Below are positions 26,301-40,500 of a stretch of DNA of 64,000 nt, piece after piece. A program made the position numbers and the translations under genes. How positions within the stretch are numbered: position 1 is the first letter of the stretch; every line of letters begins with the position of its first letter. Origin of the DNA: Istiophorus platypterus (lineage: Eukaryota > Chordata > Actinopteri > Istiophoriformes > Istiophoridae). The stretch spans positions 1,504,109 to 1,568,108 of the forward strand of contig CM029119.1 of NCBI GenBank assembly GCA_016859345.1, in the 5' to 3' direction. A model generated the notes under the pieces. It was not told where the DNA came from. It did not search any database and saw nothing but the letters and a program-made list of their open reading frames with translations.

Positions 26301-29300
26301 CCTGTATATGACAGACTTTAACAGTAATGCAGCAGAATATCTACCTCAGTGAAGCTAGTTGTCCCAAACGTTCTGTTGTTCCCAGGCACTGGTGATTACT
26401 GGAGCTACTAATGCTCTCCATTGCACTGCAGCCGATCTTTCAAAAGCTGGACTCATTCATTCACCTGTTCACTGTAGTACTTAGCTGAAAATTTGGACAA
26501 CATTAATACAATAATATGTCTGTAGTGAATATCTAGAGGTAAGTGTGGGTGATTGATGGCCGAACTAAATCCTGCAATCATTATACTAATATCCCTTGAA
26601 TGTTTTGCTAATGTTATCGTATATTTGTAAATTACTGTTTTATTGGTTAATGTTTCATTTTAAGAGGGACTGTAGATAAATTTAGTTCATATATTCATTC
26701 TTTAATTCCGTCCAAAAACCAGTAACATTAGCTAACATTACTGCAGACACATAATATCACTAAAACACAAAACGCTGCTAATCAGTGTGAACTTCTGAGG
26801 AATGGATACTTTTCGATGTTGGAGGATACCGTTTTACCAATCAGGAGGTACACTGTGTGATACCACAGAAACATAAAGGTCATTGAAGACAATTTTGCAT
26901 GAAACATTAGTTTATTTATAATAACTCCGTTGGACCTCATTTTGTTGCAGAAATGAGGTCTGAAATGAATATTTTGTCAGAGTTTTGGTTGATGAAATTT
27001 ATAATGCTAAACACTTGCATTAGATGTGACATTTCTTATTCACACACAGACAGTGTAAAGTGAATATGATATGTGTTCAGGTGCTAGAGCCTCAGAATGT
27101 GGATCCATCCATGGTTCAGATGACCTTTCTGGATGACGTGGTCCACTCCCTGCTGAAAGGAGAAAACATTGGCATCACCTCTAGACGAAGGTCACGATCC
27201 AGCCAGAACAACAACACTGCCCATGTGAGTACATACACTAAAAAACACAAAAAAAGCTTCCCAAGCTTCACTGCCACTGAAGAGGGTGAACACATTTTAA
27301 AATATACAGACCAATGAACCTGTCTGCAAAATGCAGGATTAACAAAGCTAAAATGGTGAAAATTACTGTGTTACTGTGTTATACATTAAATGGACACAAT
27401 GAGTACATTATGAAAGTGAATTGTAGTTCATGTACAGTCACTGGAGCATGCATATGATACTGGGTGGAAGTAAGTTTAACACAGAAAATGCACCCTGAGT
27501 CCAAATTAGGCCTCAAATCAAGCAGAATTCTATAGGCCTTCATCAATTCTTGCAGATAATGTTATTTTGTCTTCAAAGCACCCTCAGTGATATGTCAAGA
27601 AAGACAAATATCCAGCCTAGACACATAAAGAGAATGGTGACATGACCACAATCAAAGCCTGAAACAAAACAAAAAAACAGGAGAAGTAGGATATTGGTCA
27701 TTTGAGACAAATGCATTATTGATGGTATCTATATCAAACAGGTGAACAGATGATGGTCCCTTTACATTGCTAAAGCCACATGAACACATGGACAGTTTAA
27801 AATCGAGACCTTTTTTGATTACATGTATTTTGGTATTGTTTTCGCAAAAATGATAAGACAGACTGTACATAAAAGGAGCTCAGCCAATCATTTACGGTCC
27901 CGCAGTCATTAAAAAAATCTCTCCTTGTCTCATATTGTTTTTATATTAATTTCATTTTGTTGTGTTTCTTTCGATTTTCTTTATCCTGTTGTTAACACTT
28001 TAAAGATGGCAGGAGGGAGACCCGGCGGGACCACTGGCAACACTCAGGTACACCTGACCCCCCAGCTACACCGACTTCACATCCACCTCACACCAACCCC
28101 CAAACCCATCATACCAAAATCTATTTAAGTCATAATCTGTCCTTGTTTTACCAGTAGTACTAATAGTTTTATTTAAATTTTTCAGCATCCCAGCCAACTG
28201 AAGGGCTACTCACTGGTTTTCTTAGAGTGCCCAATGCACACCCTCCAATCTGAATACCCTCTTCCAGCTCACTGTTGATTTTCTGAAATGTAGCTATAAT
28301 TCAAAACATCAGTACTGAGTTGCAAGGAGATTTGGGGCACTGTAACAAAATATAAAAGCATAGTTTCAAACTCACAGTCTGGCAAATGAATGTCCATATT
28401 GGTACTTCCATGAACCATTTATCTGCTATGAAGGACGTTAAATGGCAGAGGTATCAAATCCTCACTCACTGAGGTGCCATCTATTCATCACTGCATCCTC
28501 TGCATCAGTTGGGTGTGGTCACAAGAACACAAACCACACCGGACCACACGAACTGTGATTACTGGTGTGGACAGAAGTAAATCAACCTTTGGAGTACAGT
28601 GCAGTGAGAGTTTTGCATACTGGGGATTTTTTCCTTTACTCCAAGACCTGAAATCAAGTCCACTTAATAGTTCTGAGAAACAGCGATCTCTCTGCTGCTC
28701 TTATTTGTGTGAGTGGGAGCAAACACCCCAATGCCTGTCTATTTGCCTCATTAGCTTAGTGCAATATTAGCTCAGTGTGAAACGTTAGGATCTCAAGGAG
28801 AAAAAGTGCTGCTCTGCCTTTCATAAATAACTAGGATTGGACTGGGCTGATCAGGAACTCACATCACTATATCAGATATTGTGGGTTTTTGGAACAGCCC
28901 ATGATATTTAACCTCTCTGCCCAGGTGCTTACTATGGATTCCTTTCCCAACTATAAATCCCATCTGGGCATTAGTCACAGGCTCATTTACAAGGTCACCC
29001 TGTAATTTTCAGCATGTTTGAAAATGACTGGCATATCCCAGACAGTGTCAGGGGCCGGGGACAGTAATTATACAGAGTGACACTGACCTGCGGATGTTTT
29101 CATCTACATGAAGTCAGAGGCCAGCCTATCTGTGTTCCTCCTTGTGATGCATCCTCATAAAGCCCTGCACTACTTACACATTATTCTAGTTTCACACGAT
29201 TACTGGTAAAATAAGAACAACAGAACACCTACTGTTGTGGTTGACTTGGCCAACATTTGCCCTCTACCAATCTGAGCACATGAAAGTTCTCAGGATCGGA

Positions 29301-32300
29301 AAGCACACTTTACCTGTATTTATAACAGAAGTAATGATATATACATACGTCTCTGAGTAAAGTGGCTCAAGTTGGGGTGTCTGACTTATTTTGAACTGCA
29401 AATTAAAATATTTAGCAACATTAGCATCAGTCAGTCCCTTTCTCTTAAAAAAAAAAATGAAATAAAAAAAACCTACCTTCAGAGGTAGATAGATTGTAGC
29501 TTCCTTTCCTTTGCATGCAGCAGCACTTCCACTGTCTGTCATAGCTGGTCATACACCACTGCACTCTGCTCCAACCCATATATCAGACATCATCAGTGGA
29601 ACATATTTCCTGGGAGATGCCATTTTTTTTAGACTACAAATGTTTAGCAAAGTTGGTTCCCTCCAACTCATCTAAACCAATTAACATAACCATTGTCCTG
29701 TAAAGAGCTAATGTAGGGATTTCTATATTTTTTCTTGATTTCACAATCTGCAAATTGCTGTTTAGTCAAGCTGTTCAAACTGTTTCACTGTATTAGCTTA
29801 GAAAGCAAAAACCTCCTGACCACTGGAAAATGTCAGTAGAAAATGTACTAGTGCAACGGAAACCTAAACAAACACCATGGTAACATGAATCTTTGGTTGT
29901 AAACCATCTTGCACTGTCCAGCTCCATCAACGCAGTTTAGCTCTGTTGCGAAGGTGTAAAATGCTATCAACATTAATAACGCGCACAATTCTGACTTTGT
30001 TTAAGAAATACTCCACTAGATGAAAAACTTTTTACTTGGTTTTACTTGGCCTAAATAAATGTATTGCCTCAACAAAATCTCTGCAGCACAGTTGAACACA
30101 TACATTAAAGTAACATGCCATAGGAACTATTTAAAACTAAACAGATTTAAAATTTAAAAATTAAAAGTGTCTCGTTGCTCAGTCAGTCAGACACGGTGCA
30201 GTCAAAGTGTCAGTGTCATAGCAAAAAGTCTGAATACTAATTGTGATGTAATATTTTAGTGTTTTTCCTTTTTTCTTAAAATTCACGAAATATCTAGAAT
30301 TCTGTTTTCACATCATTATCATTGGGGATTAAGTGTATGTTGATTCGGGGGGGTCTATATACTTTTTTTTTTTCATTTTAGCATTAGGCTGCAACAAAAT
30401 GTGAAAAGAGTGAAGGGGCCTGGCTACTTTGCAAATACACTGTACATATAAATATTTGCGGAATGTCTTGCACTATTCACCAAAGGACGAGAATATTCCC
30501 AAAACCCCCTTACAGTTTAAAGTTAGCACTTTCACTCAATTTGGTTTCAAAAGTAGAGTCAAAACAAGGAAAAGCATTCTGCACCAATACTTTGCACTGT
30601 ACATTTCCAGTTTAAGTTTGCAATTTTACTTGTCACTCGTGTGTCTGTGTTAGAATTTCCAATGTTCCCCTCTTATTTTTATATTGATGTCTGGGTCAGG
30701 TCATACACTTTTTTTCAGTAGCGTTGTAGCCCCAGTAGCACTTTAGCTCCTGTAGTAGAAGGTTTAATAAGACAAACTGGTCAGAATTTGAACCTGATTT
30801 ATCTGAGTCAGACTCCTTCCCTTCTTTGTGATGAAAAGTAGTTAATCCATATATGGTTTAAAGGTCATATAGAGTAGAGACCACTGTAGTATGGGTTTTC
30901 AAAGCACTTATTCTGTGGTTCAGATGTGGATACAGTCGTGGAAGACTGATATGTTAATATATCTTATATGAGATATATCTAGCTGGCTGAAAATCATCAT
31001 GTTGTACTGGACTACTCAAAATGTATCTATAATGTTTGGGTCATTGCCATTTACATACAACAGGTGGACAGATTACTTGAAACCCATCCCATTATGCACT
31101 CTGTAGCCAGTTTTTTAGCTACAATAGTCAAAAGCTATGCCATAAATCCTCCTTCATGAAGGTTCTAATATTCAGTTTTGTGGGCAATTCTCAGGCTATT
31201 TTAGGCGTATAAAACCGAAGTAGGTTCAATATAGCTCTAATATACACGTAATTCCCTTATTTTACTACTATATCTACAGGATATACAGGATACACTGTTA
31301 TCTATGTTTCTTTTCCATTGCGACCATCAAGTGCTACATGTTGACATGACTGCAGCACATCAATAATATATTACAAGGCACTTCCAAGGTTATCATAAAG
31401 AATCAACCCCACTCTAAAAAAAAGTTTTAACAAAAACTGAACTTTAAAACCTCCATGAAGGTTGATTTTTTTGTATGACTGTTGGATTAGGCTGGATTAG
31501 TTTTAGACAGGAGGTCCTAAGAAGCTGGCAACAGGGTGTAGTTTAAATCCAATATAACACCAGTTTAACTGTAAGATTCAGTTGGTTAATTTACTGCAGT
31601 GTTATGTTCAATTGCATTTGATTGTAGAGGTGTATCTAATGAACTGGTAACTGAATGTAAACATTCATAGTGATATTTGGGATTCTGGTCGTTATGTTTG
31701 CCTGCATGTTCTGACATTTCTGACATTTGCCTTTTTTTTTTTTGTTAAATTCTTATAGAGTCATTACACGCGAGCCCAAGCCAACAGCCCCCGCCCCATC
31801 ATGAACTCATTAGGCCCCAACCCAAAAGGTTCTCAGGGCATGCTGACCTCTCAGCAGCACAGCCAATCACAGCAAAGCCAGCAACCAGTCAGCCAATCGC
31901 AGCACTCACCCAGTAGCAGTGGACGGGAGCAGAGAGAGCAGCGTAACTCTCGCTCTTCCAGGAGGAAAGGATCAGACAGCAGTGTTCCAGAGGAAGACAA
32001 GGACAGGAGAGAGGAGACCACAGGGAGAGGTGAGGGCAGTTGCCATCAAACACTGCTGTAAAGTTGAGTTATAAAGATTCTGTGTACCCGATTAAGGGTA
32101 TGATTTGGCAGTACTGTCATTTTAGTGATTTCTGCTGCTCTCCTTTTTCTATTACAGAACTGGAATGAAATTCATTGGAATTTGTAATGTTTTGTTTTGG
32201 GTTTTTTTATCACAGTAATATTTAGACCTTTGGTTTCTTATATATAGTCATTGTGTTTGTAAAAATTATGCAAACACATGCAACATTACAATAAATCAAC

Positions 32301-34492
32301 ATATATCTATTTAACTGTATAACGTGGTAGTGAAATGGTCAAACTAAATAGGTGTATGCTGTTGTAAATGGATAGATTTATTTTCCTTATGCTTCTCTTA
32401 TAAGGCCACTGTCAACATTAGTGGCAACATATGAAGAGATCAGAATAAGTTAGATGTTGCTCTATAGTTGGGGTAGGCTTCAGTGCCCCCTCCCCGCGAC
32501 CCTGAAGGATAGGCAATATAGTTATGGATGGAAGTTTCTCTACACTGTCAAGTTTCTTTACTGCCACCAGCAGTGTATCTCAGTTGGTAGTAATACAAAC
32601 ACTGGAAATGGTTAATTGTAGTGTTACAAAGGTAGTTATCTTTTAGCACAGAACTTATCTTTTGCTTAGCACAATCGCCAGCTTGCAGAGAGTACATAAC
32701 CCAGAAAACAGCCAAGGCTCAATTTTGCCTGTTAGGAATTAACTTATGGCATTAAAATTGAGAAGTAAAAAATGATATAATGCCATTGACATTTGTCATT
32801 TTAATCAGGAAAAGCCAGGCCAAAGCTGGCTAAATATGAGAACCCTGCTGCCTGAATGGTTTCTGCTCTTTGCAAGGAGAGAGACAAGATTTCTTAGCCA
32901 TGGACTAGGGAATTAAGGTATTTTATCAACCTCAAAGCAGATCCAAATCTAAGCTTATTAAAACACTTGACATTCTTGAACACACTGCTACATAAATTTT
33001 CATATGAAAACAGACACGTGTCAGAAATTAGGCAGTTAACTGGCTAAATGTGTACACACATGGCAATGTGATGTGTGTAGCTTAGACTGCCACCTCTTTT
33101 TTGTCCTCATTCAATTGTGTGGAGTTGAATGGTTTCATGTCAGTGCTGCCTTACATTGCACTTTGTTGTCAGTTATCACAGGAAGAAATGGAATTTTCCA
33201 CAAGGCTTAAGAGAAGACAGGTAAATGCAGGAGGCCATTCGAATGATCTTAGGCTGTTCTCAAAGCAGACAACGAATTGAGATGCAGAACCTTAAATTTA
33301 CAGTTTGGGAGTTGAACATGTATGTAACTGTTTAGCCCTGTGAAGGGTTGTACACACCACAGCTTCCAGATATGATTCATTGTAGTGATCTAAACTCTCA
33401 AATTCTCGCTCCCAACACAAAATTATCATGACTGTTTTTCCACAATTATTCTCTGGAGTAAATATTTATTACTGCTCATCAGTATAAAAACACTACTACA
33501 GAGTAAAAAAAGCTACAAGCAACAGTATTCAAGTCAAAAATGAAGCGGAGAAGACTGATTCCACTTGGTGGAAAGTAATTAAACCTGTTTATGCTTATTT
33601 GTGTAGACTCCAAGTCCAAGATGAAGCAGGCCGTGAACAAACGTAGGAAGGGTGAGGAAGATGAGAAGAAGGCAGGTTTAAAGAGGCTGAGGACTGACAT
33701 GACGTCTGATCTATCAGAGAGTAGCGACTCAGAAAACCCACACAACAAGAGAACCACCCACTCTTCATGCTCCTCTTCCTCCTCATCATCCTCGTCATCT
33801 TCCTCCTCCTCCTCCTCCTCCTCAGAGCCAAATTCTGAGAATGAACTTAAGACTCGCAGCAGTGATGTAAAACCAAGTGCCATTTCCAAAATGGAGGAGG
33901 ACGAAAAGCCACTACTGCAGGGCGCTAAAATGAACAATTCCTCATCTGTCATTGGTCGGCTGTCTCCATGGGTGGAGCTTCAAGCAGCAGAGGAGAGCAA
34001 GAAGGGTGTGGTTAAGGAAACGGGCAAAACAATAATGAAAGAGGTGGAAGAAATGGTGGCACTAACACAAATAACCCAGTCTCCACGGCAACAGTCTCTC
34101 ATGTCTGAAATCGTCCAGGGCAGCATTATGGAGAGCAGCAAGAACACTGTGAAAGGTACAGTCAGCTGATACATGACAACTGTCATTTCTATGGCAATTT
34201 TGAGCAAATTTAGCATTCTTATAGTATTTTTTTTTTCAGCGCCTTCTCGATCCCAGACCCCTTTGTCTTCCCACCTCCACGGTGGTGTCATCGACATCAC
34301 AGATGACGCCCAGGCCACGGTGCACCGTGAGAGTTCAGAGGCAGTGTCGGCACTGCTCGCCTCCCAGAAGGCTGAGTCCACAGCCCTCTCACCTTACCTC
34401 CCCCTCAACCCCTCCCCAGTGTCCTCACCTCCCATTCCACCTTCTCCATCACCATCAGAAGGAGGCCGCAAAATGGATATTGAGCCTCCCTT

Positions 34493-34541
<49 letters not shown>

Positions 34542-37500
34542 AGCATTATGGGAGGTTTCATGACAGCAACCAGGAACTTAGGCCACAAGATGGAGTTTAC
34601 TCCCTCTGAGGTCATCAGGTGAGTGGTTGTAATCTGCAAGTAGTATTTGTTTCTGATGTCTTGGTACAGTTGGCAGATGGTTAAAAGTGCAGCTCATTTA
34701 CTACCTCCTGCTGTGCACAGTGGATGCAAAGTCTTTCTTCTTTGAGGACCCAAGTCTGCCTGTAGCCGCCTCTCTCAACAGTGAGGCTATGCTCACTGAT
34801 TATAGAAATGGTCAATGATTTCCTTAGTTTTGGATTAGTCACATCAGCCACTGAGTATTCTTTGTTTAGGGCCAAAAGCTTTTCCGGGTTGCTCCATTTT
34901 TTGGTTGATTTTCTGTCTCTGTATCTGTTTCTCTCTCTCTCTCTCTCTCTTTCTCTTTCTCTCTTTCTCTCTTTCAATCTCTTTCTCTTTCTCTCTCTCT
35001 CACTCTCTCCTTCTATAAAGTTTAAGCATAAAATTAACCTGAATGACCAAAAAGCCATCACTTTAACTAATACGTGAAGCCAGCAATGTTGCATATTCCA
35101 TGTCTAAAAAAGCCTCTATATGCACTGTAGCAACCTGGGTACTTTAAATCCTCATATACATGCAGCGGGTCAGTAATCAAATGTCTTCTCTACCTAAGCC
35201 TTATTTTGAAACTATGACTTGTTATTTCAACAGTTGAAGAGAGGCAACACACTGCTTCCCAGTATTTGTGTTAATGTATGTCTGTGTGTCTGAGGGTTGA
35301 CCATTAAGTCCTCCTCTTAAGGAGGACTTACACTGTTAAGACTCCTCAAACTGTAGTGAGAGTGCAGTGCGTCCTTCGTTTCCTTGATTTGAATGTGACT
35401 GATTTTTCAGTCAAATGTAGTGACAAATTCAGATTTCTAGAGGCTACTTTGTTTTAATTTCCATTTTACTCTGTCTTTTGATGGGGGTTATTATAATTAC
35501 AAGGATTGCTTTGTGTGTAATGACCTTGACATTCTTTTAACACTGCGATTCTTTCTCTGTCTTGAGTCTTTGTCCTGCACATTACGTAGTTACAGGAATA
35601 AGAAATTAGCTTTCTTCAGGAGAAATCTAACTGACAGAATCATGTTTCTCTAATCTACAACCCTGAATTCTGAATTCGGCTGTCTCGTTTACGGGATGTA
35701 TAAAGGACTCACCTTACTGGAGAAAATCAGCTGACCTGGTTACTTAGGTGCATGTAAACACACTGAATGACATTTATGTTAAAAATTTAATTTCTAGCAC
35801 CAAAAGGCCTTAAAGAGACCCCTCACCAAAATCAGCATAACAACACTACAAGAGGAGATTATAATAAAACTAGTGATGTATTGTGATCTTATGGTAGCCT
35901 TATAAGCGAAATGCTTTTTGGCGCAGCAAACCAGTGAGCTGTTACACGGATACCCAGTTCCTACATTGAAATCAGTGAGTCCTATACCATCAAAACTGTT
36001 TTTATTTTTGGCCAAAGTGTAAATATCAACTCCTCTGAAGACTAAAACAAATTTTTCCTGGCATATCGAGTGCATTATTACAGGGAGTTTGCAATTTTGC
36101 TGCTTGAATGGAATAATATTTTGTGGCAAGCATGGAACTTATCTAATCACTTAAGTCAATAAAATAAGGCAGCAGATGTTAGGCCTGATAATGAAAACAA
36201 TATTTAATTGTAATTTACTGCAGTTACTGTAGCTGCAAAAGTAAACAGATATGTCTATTTTTTTGCAGAATTAGAAAAAGCAAAATAAACCCCCCCCAAA
36301 AAACAGAACCTCTGCTAGTGGCAATATATTTGGCTATGGGTCTAAAATTTTGGGGTGTCTTATCATGATCTTGTGGTACTTCTTTCTTAATCTCAAATTC
36401 GGGGTCACTTCGACCAAATTACCTACCTAAATTAATTGATTAATAAAATAGATTTAAAATTGACTAACTTCTCCTTAGTGGTATAGTTAGATTTCATTTA
36501 CAGCATCAGAAAGCAATAAAAAAAGGCAATTAGAAAAATAAACAGTATCATCTCTTTCCAGAACAGTGCTCTGATAATCCATATCCTCAGAAAACAATGG
36601 GCTTCATGCAAAAACATCTGCTATGTTTCTTCGCACAAGTGTTCCAAGACAGATTTACCAGGCTTTCTGAACTGTTACGCTTTGTTTGTGGGAAAATCTC
36701 ATTGGCAAAAGTGTCATAAGAGAGTAAAAAGAAGAATTTCACAGTGCCGAGCTTCAAGTCTTCTGTTAGAAATGAGCCACAAAAATATAACAAATTTAAC
36801 AGAGTCAGTAGTCATATAAGAGGACCCACTGCAATTAGAAAACTGTAATACATCTGTCAGGGATGTGTCAGCAGCACTGTCCAGTGACAAAAAAAAGAGG
36901 GAATGTTTCGGGTTACATGAAGTTGGATGCTAAAAAGCATCTTTATAAAACAAAATACATAACTAATGTGAGAACTGGTTAATAGGGCAGCAGTAACTGA
37001 AATATCAGAATAGAGAATATTTCAGCCCACAGTAGGTAATGTTCCACTTTAAGTTGTCATAACACAGGATGATACTGGACAGAGTCCTGCAGTAGGATCC
37101 TGGGCAGCTGTCAGACTTAGAGAATTTTGCAACTAGTGAAAAATAAAAGCTATGACAACATCTGCTAATAGAAATATTGAAATTTTTACAAATCCCAATG
37201 TAATCCCTGAAAACAACGCATTGTATTGTCGTCCACCAAGTAACCATCTAGCTATCAGATAAATCTAATGGAGTAAAAACCTTGTACACTATTAGTCCCT
37301 AAAATGTAGTATAGTAGAAGTATAAAGTAGCATAAAATGGTAATACTCAAATAAAAGGGAGTAGCTTTAGTAGCACAAAATTTTACTCAAATACAGAATT
37401 TGAGTAAATATGCTTTCTTTCCACCACTGATGTGGTTTGTTGCATCTGCATGTACCATGCTTGCAGTTATGCACCAGGTAGGCATATCATCGTCAAATTC

Positions 37501-40500
37501 TACAATCAAGGGACACTTTCATGAATGTAAATACGGAGTGTTTTTCCAAAAGGTGCAAACCGCTGGTAACACTGAAGAGCAGAGAGGCCAGATTAGACTC
37601 TACCAGAAAACATCTAAAAAAGCCTGAACAGCTCCGGAACAAGATTTTTTGAACAGATTAAACCAAGATGATCTTGTACCAGAATGATGGCGGAACAGCT
37701 CATGATCCAAAGCCACCACATCATCTTTTAGACATGGTGGAGACAGTGTTACAGCATGGACATGTATTGCTCCCAGTGGAACTGGGTCACTGGTGTTTAT
37801 TGATGATGTGACTGCTGATAGAAGCAGCAGGATGAATCCTGAAGTGAACAGGGCTTTACTATCTGTTCAGATTCAGCCAAATGCTGAAAAACTGACAGGA
37901 GAGTGCTTCACAGTACAGATGGATAATGACCAAAATGATACTGCTATAGCAAATCAAGACCATTTCACATGGAATATTCCTCAGTGGCTAAGTCAGTCGC
38001 CTGACCTCAACCCAACTGAGCATGTTTTTCACTTCCTAATTACAAAACTGAGGGCAGAAAGACCCACAGACAAATATCAGCTGAAGGCAGCTGAAGTAAA
38101 GGCCTGGCAAAGCATCACAAGGGAGGAAACAGAGCATTTTGTGACGTCCATGGGTTCTGGACCTCAGTCAGTTATTGAAAAGGACTTTCGTCAAAATATT
38201 AAAAATAATCCTAAATATTTATATTTATGTTGGTGTGTCCTATTACTTCGGAGCCTCTGAAAATGAGGGACTGTGTATAAAAATGGCTGTGATTCTAGAC
38301 AAGGACCTGTTCTGCTGAGTCATAGCTGGTTAAACATCATGACCCTGTCTTGTCTCCTTTAGCACTGTGGTTAAATACAGCAAAACACAAAATTTGGTAT
38401 TTTAATGAATATATTCTTTCGTTTCTGGTTTGAGACAACCTAATTAAAACTGTGATGCTGAAAAACTAAAAATGCTGTAAAATGTATAAAAATTAATGCA
38501 ATTCTGAAACGGTGAATATAATTTTTTATGGAATCCCCTTGAATGAAAGCTGAAAGTCTACACTTCAATCACATCTTGCTTTGTTTGTTTCAAATCTTTG
38601 TATGTATGTGGTCACAGCTAATAAGCAAGCACTTTTTTCTACACTCATTGGATCAAATGTTTGAAATGAAATAATGTCATTATGTTGGAAAATATTTCAA
38701 TACAATCAATGTCGCAGCCCTCATCAAGATAGGCTGGGATAGGGATAAAATCATATCTCAATCATATCATAATCAGTCCTCCTCATTTAAGAATAGAATG
38801 TAAAGGTATTCCTGTATGTAATCTTGTCTTGTACATGTGTAAAATACTAGTTATTCTGTGCTTTTTTCAGGCCTGTCACATCTATGGCTGATAATGTGGT
38901 GCCGATGGAGAAGGAGAAAACTGTCCCTCCTCCTCATCCTCATCATCATCATCATCATCAGCATCAGCATCAGCATCAACATCATCATCATCAACAGCAG
39001 CAGCAGCATCATCAGCACCACACACAACAACAGCAACACCCAACATCTGTCCACCCAGGCATTAAGAGCCTGTCTTTATCTGAAGAGCTGAGAAAACATC
39101 CACAGCAACAACCACCCCCTCAAAAGATGAACACAGTCCTCCCCCCTGACTTAACCAAATCCAAAGTGAGCCCCAGCCCAAATTCTAACCCACCTCAGCT
39201 TGACTCACTGAAACAGAAACCCCAGCATCCCAACAACTCGCAGAGCCACCCCTACCCCAACACAAACCCAACTGAGGTTAAGTCCCATCCGGGCCTGCTA
39301 GACATCTCGAAACCTAAACCCAACACCTCCCCGGAGGTTTCTAAACATAAAATACCGAGGTACTCCGATACCTCACCCCCTCCAACAGGCCGTTTGTCCA
39401 CTAAAGTAGAAACAGCAGAACCTCTGCGGTCTGGTTTCAAACCAGTGCCTGCACGGCCCGAGTTGGCTGGAGTCAGTACGGGCAGCAGCACCAAGAGTCC
39501 TCTGATCATCGATAAGAATGAGACCTTCACCGTTTACAGGGACCCAGCACTGGTCCGCTCTGATGCCGAAAACTCTTCTGCTGCCTCGGTCTCCTCCAAT
39601 CACGTGGCAACCTATCTCCATCCCCACCTGCACACCCTGCACTCCCCGCCCCCCCACTCCCCCTGTCTCACCCCTGCATCCCACCCCCATGCTACCCACC
39701 TTCTCGCTTCTCCTCATACCTCTGCCCTACCTCATCCGCACCTTTTACCCCCTGGGGTGCTTCCGGCCATGCCTCCTCCAACAGCATCACTCCTCGGGGG
39801 CCACCCTCGGCTCGACTCCCCTGGCGGGTTGAGTCACCTCGGCCTACCTCATCCAGCAGCTGCACACCAGCAGCAGTTTCTACAGGTCTGATTCCAGATA
39901 CCTACACACCATTTAAAGCTGTAGTAGGAAGGACTGTTATTTCAAAAACAGCTCTGGGGGTTGAGGTGGGGGGAGGACACATTGAGAAGGGAGAAGAGTA
40001 ATGGTGCCTCCACTGATTGTTCCAATCTGAAAGTTATTTACACCACCCTCTCAAAAAGGTTAACCAAAAAATGTTTTTCTTTTCAGGGTCAGGGCCCCCC
40101 TCCACCTCCTCTACTAACCCAGACTCATAGTGGGGCAGCAGGGTTGGGCCTGTATCCAATCCTCTGGCAGTACCCCAATGGAACACCAACCTCCTACCCC
40201 CCAGGACTCAACCTGCCCCCCACGGCTAAGTGGGTCCACCCTGAAAATCCTGTCACGGTGAACTCCGAGGCCTCTCTCAGGAGGGTAGGAATGTTGATAT
40301 TATGAATGTGTTTATATTTGTGTTTTTGTGAGTATTAAGGAGGAATTGGCAATGCACACGTGATTGCATCTCTTTATTTGATAGTTAGCTGTTTGTGTTT
40401 TAGAACAAGGAAAACAGTCGAGGATGGATGGAGGGAGGGATGCATTGGAGACAAGACATTCTTCAGGCAATGAGAGGAAGTAGAGGAGGAATGAGGAAAA

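Larger units (their letters stand above)
34619..38870 (+). other. 4.25 kb intron between exons 7 and 8
   Basis: Holds a CT-rich microsatellite (34931-35010), a perfect small hairpin (35305-35330), a MITE-like repeat (37255-37432) and Tc1 copy B (about 37480-38458). No gene found. Confidence 0.7.

Noticed and set aside
33479..33952. 157-residue minus-strand frame with a poly-Glu run
   Set aside because: It is the reverse complement of the serine repeat of exon 6.
34156..34239. 84-base intron between exons 6 and 7, also a multiple of three
   Set aside because: The gene's frame meets TGA at the fifth codon of the intron, so retention would truncate the protein.
34681..35094. Minus-strand frame rich in Arg and Glu
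   Set aside because: It is a translation of the CT microsatellite after exon 7.
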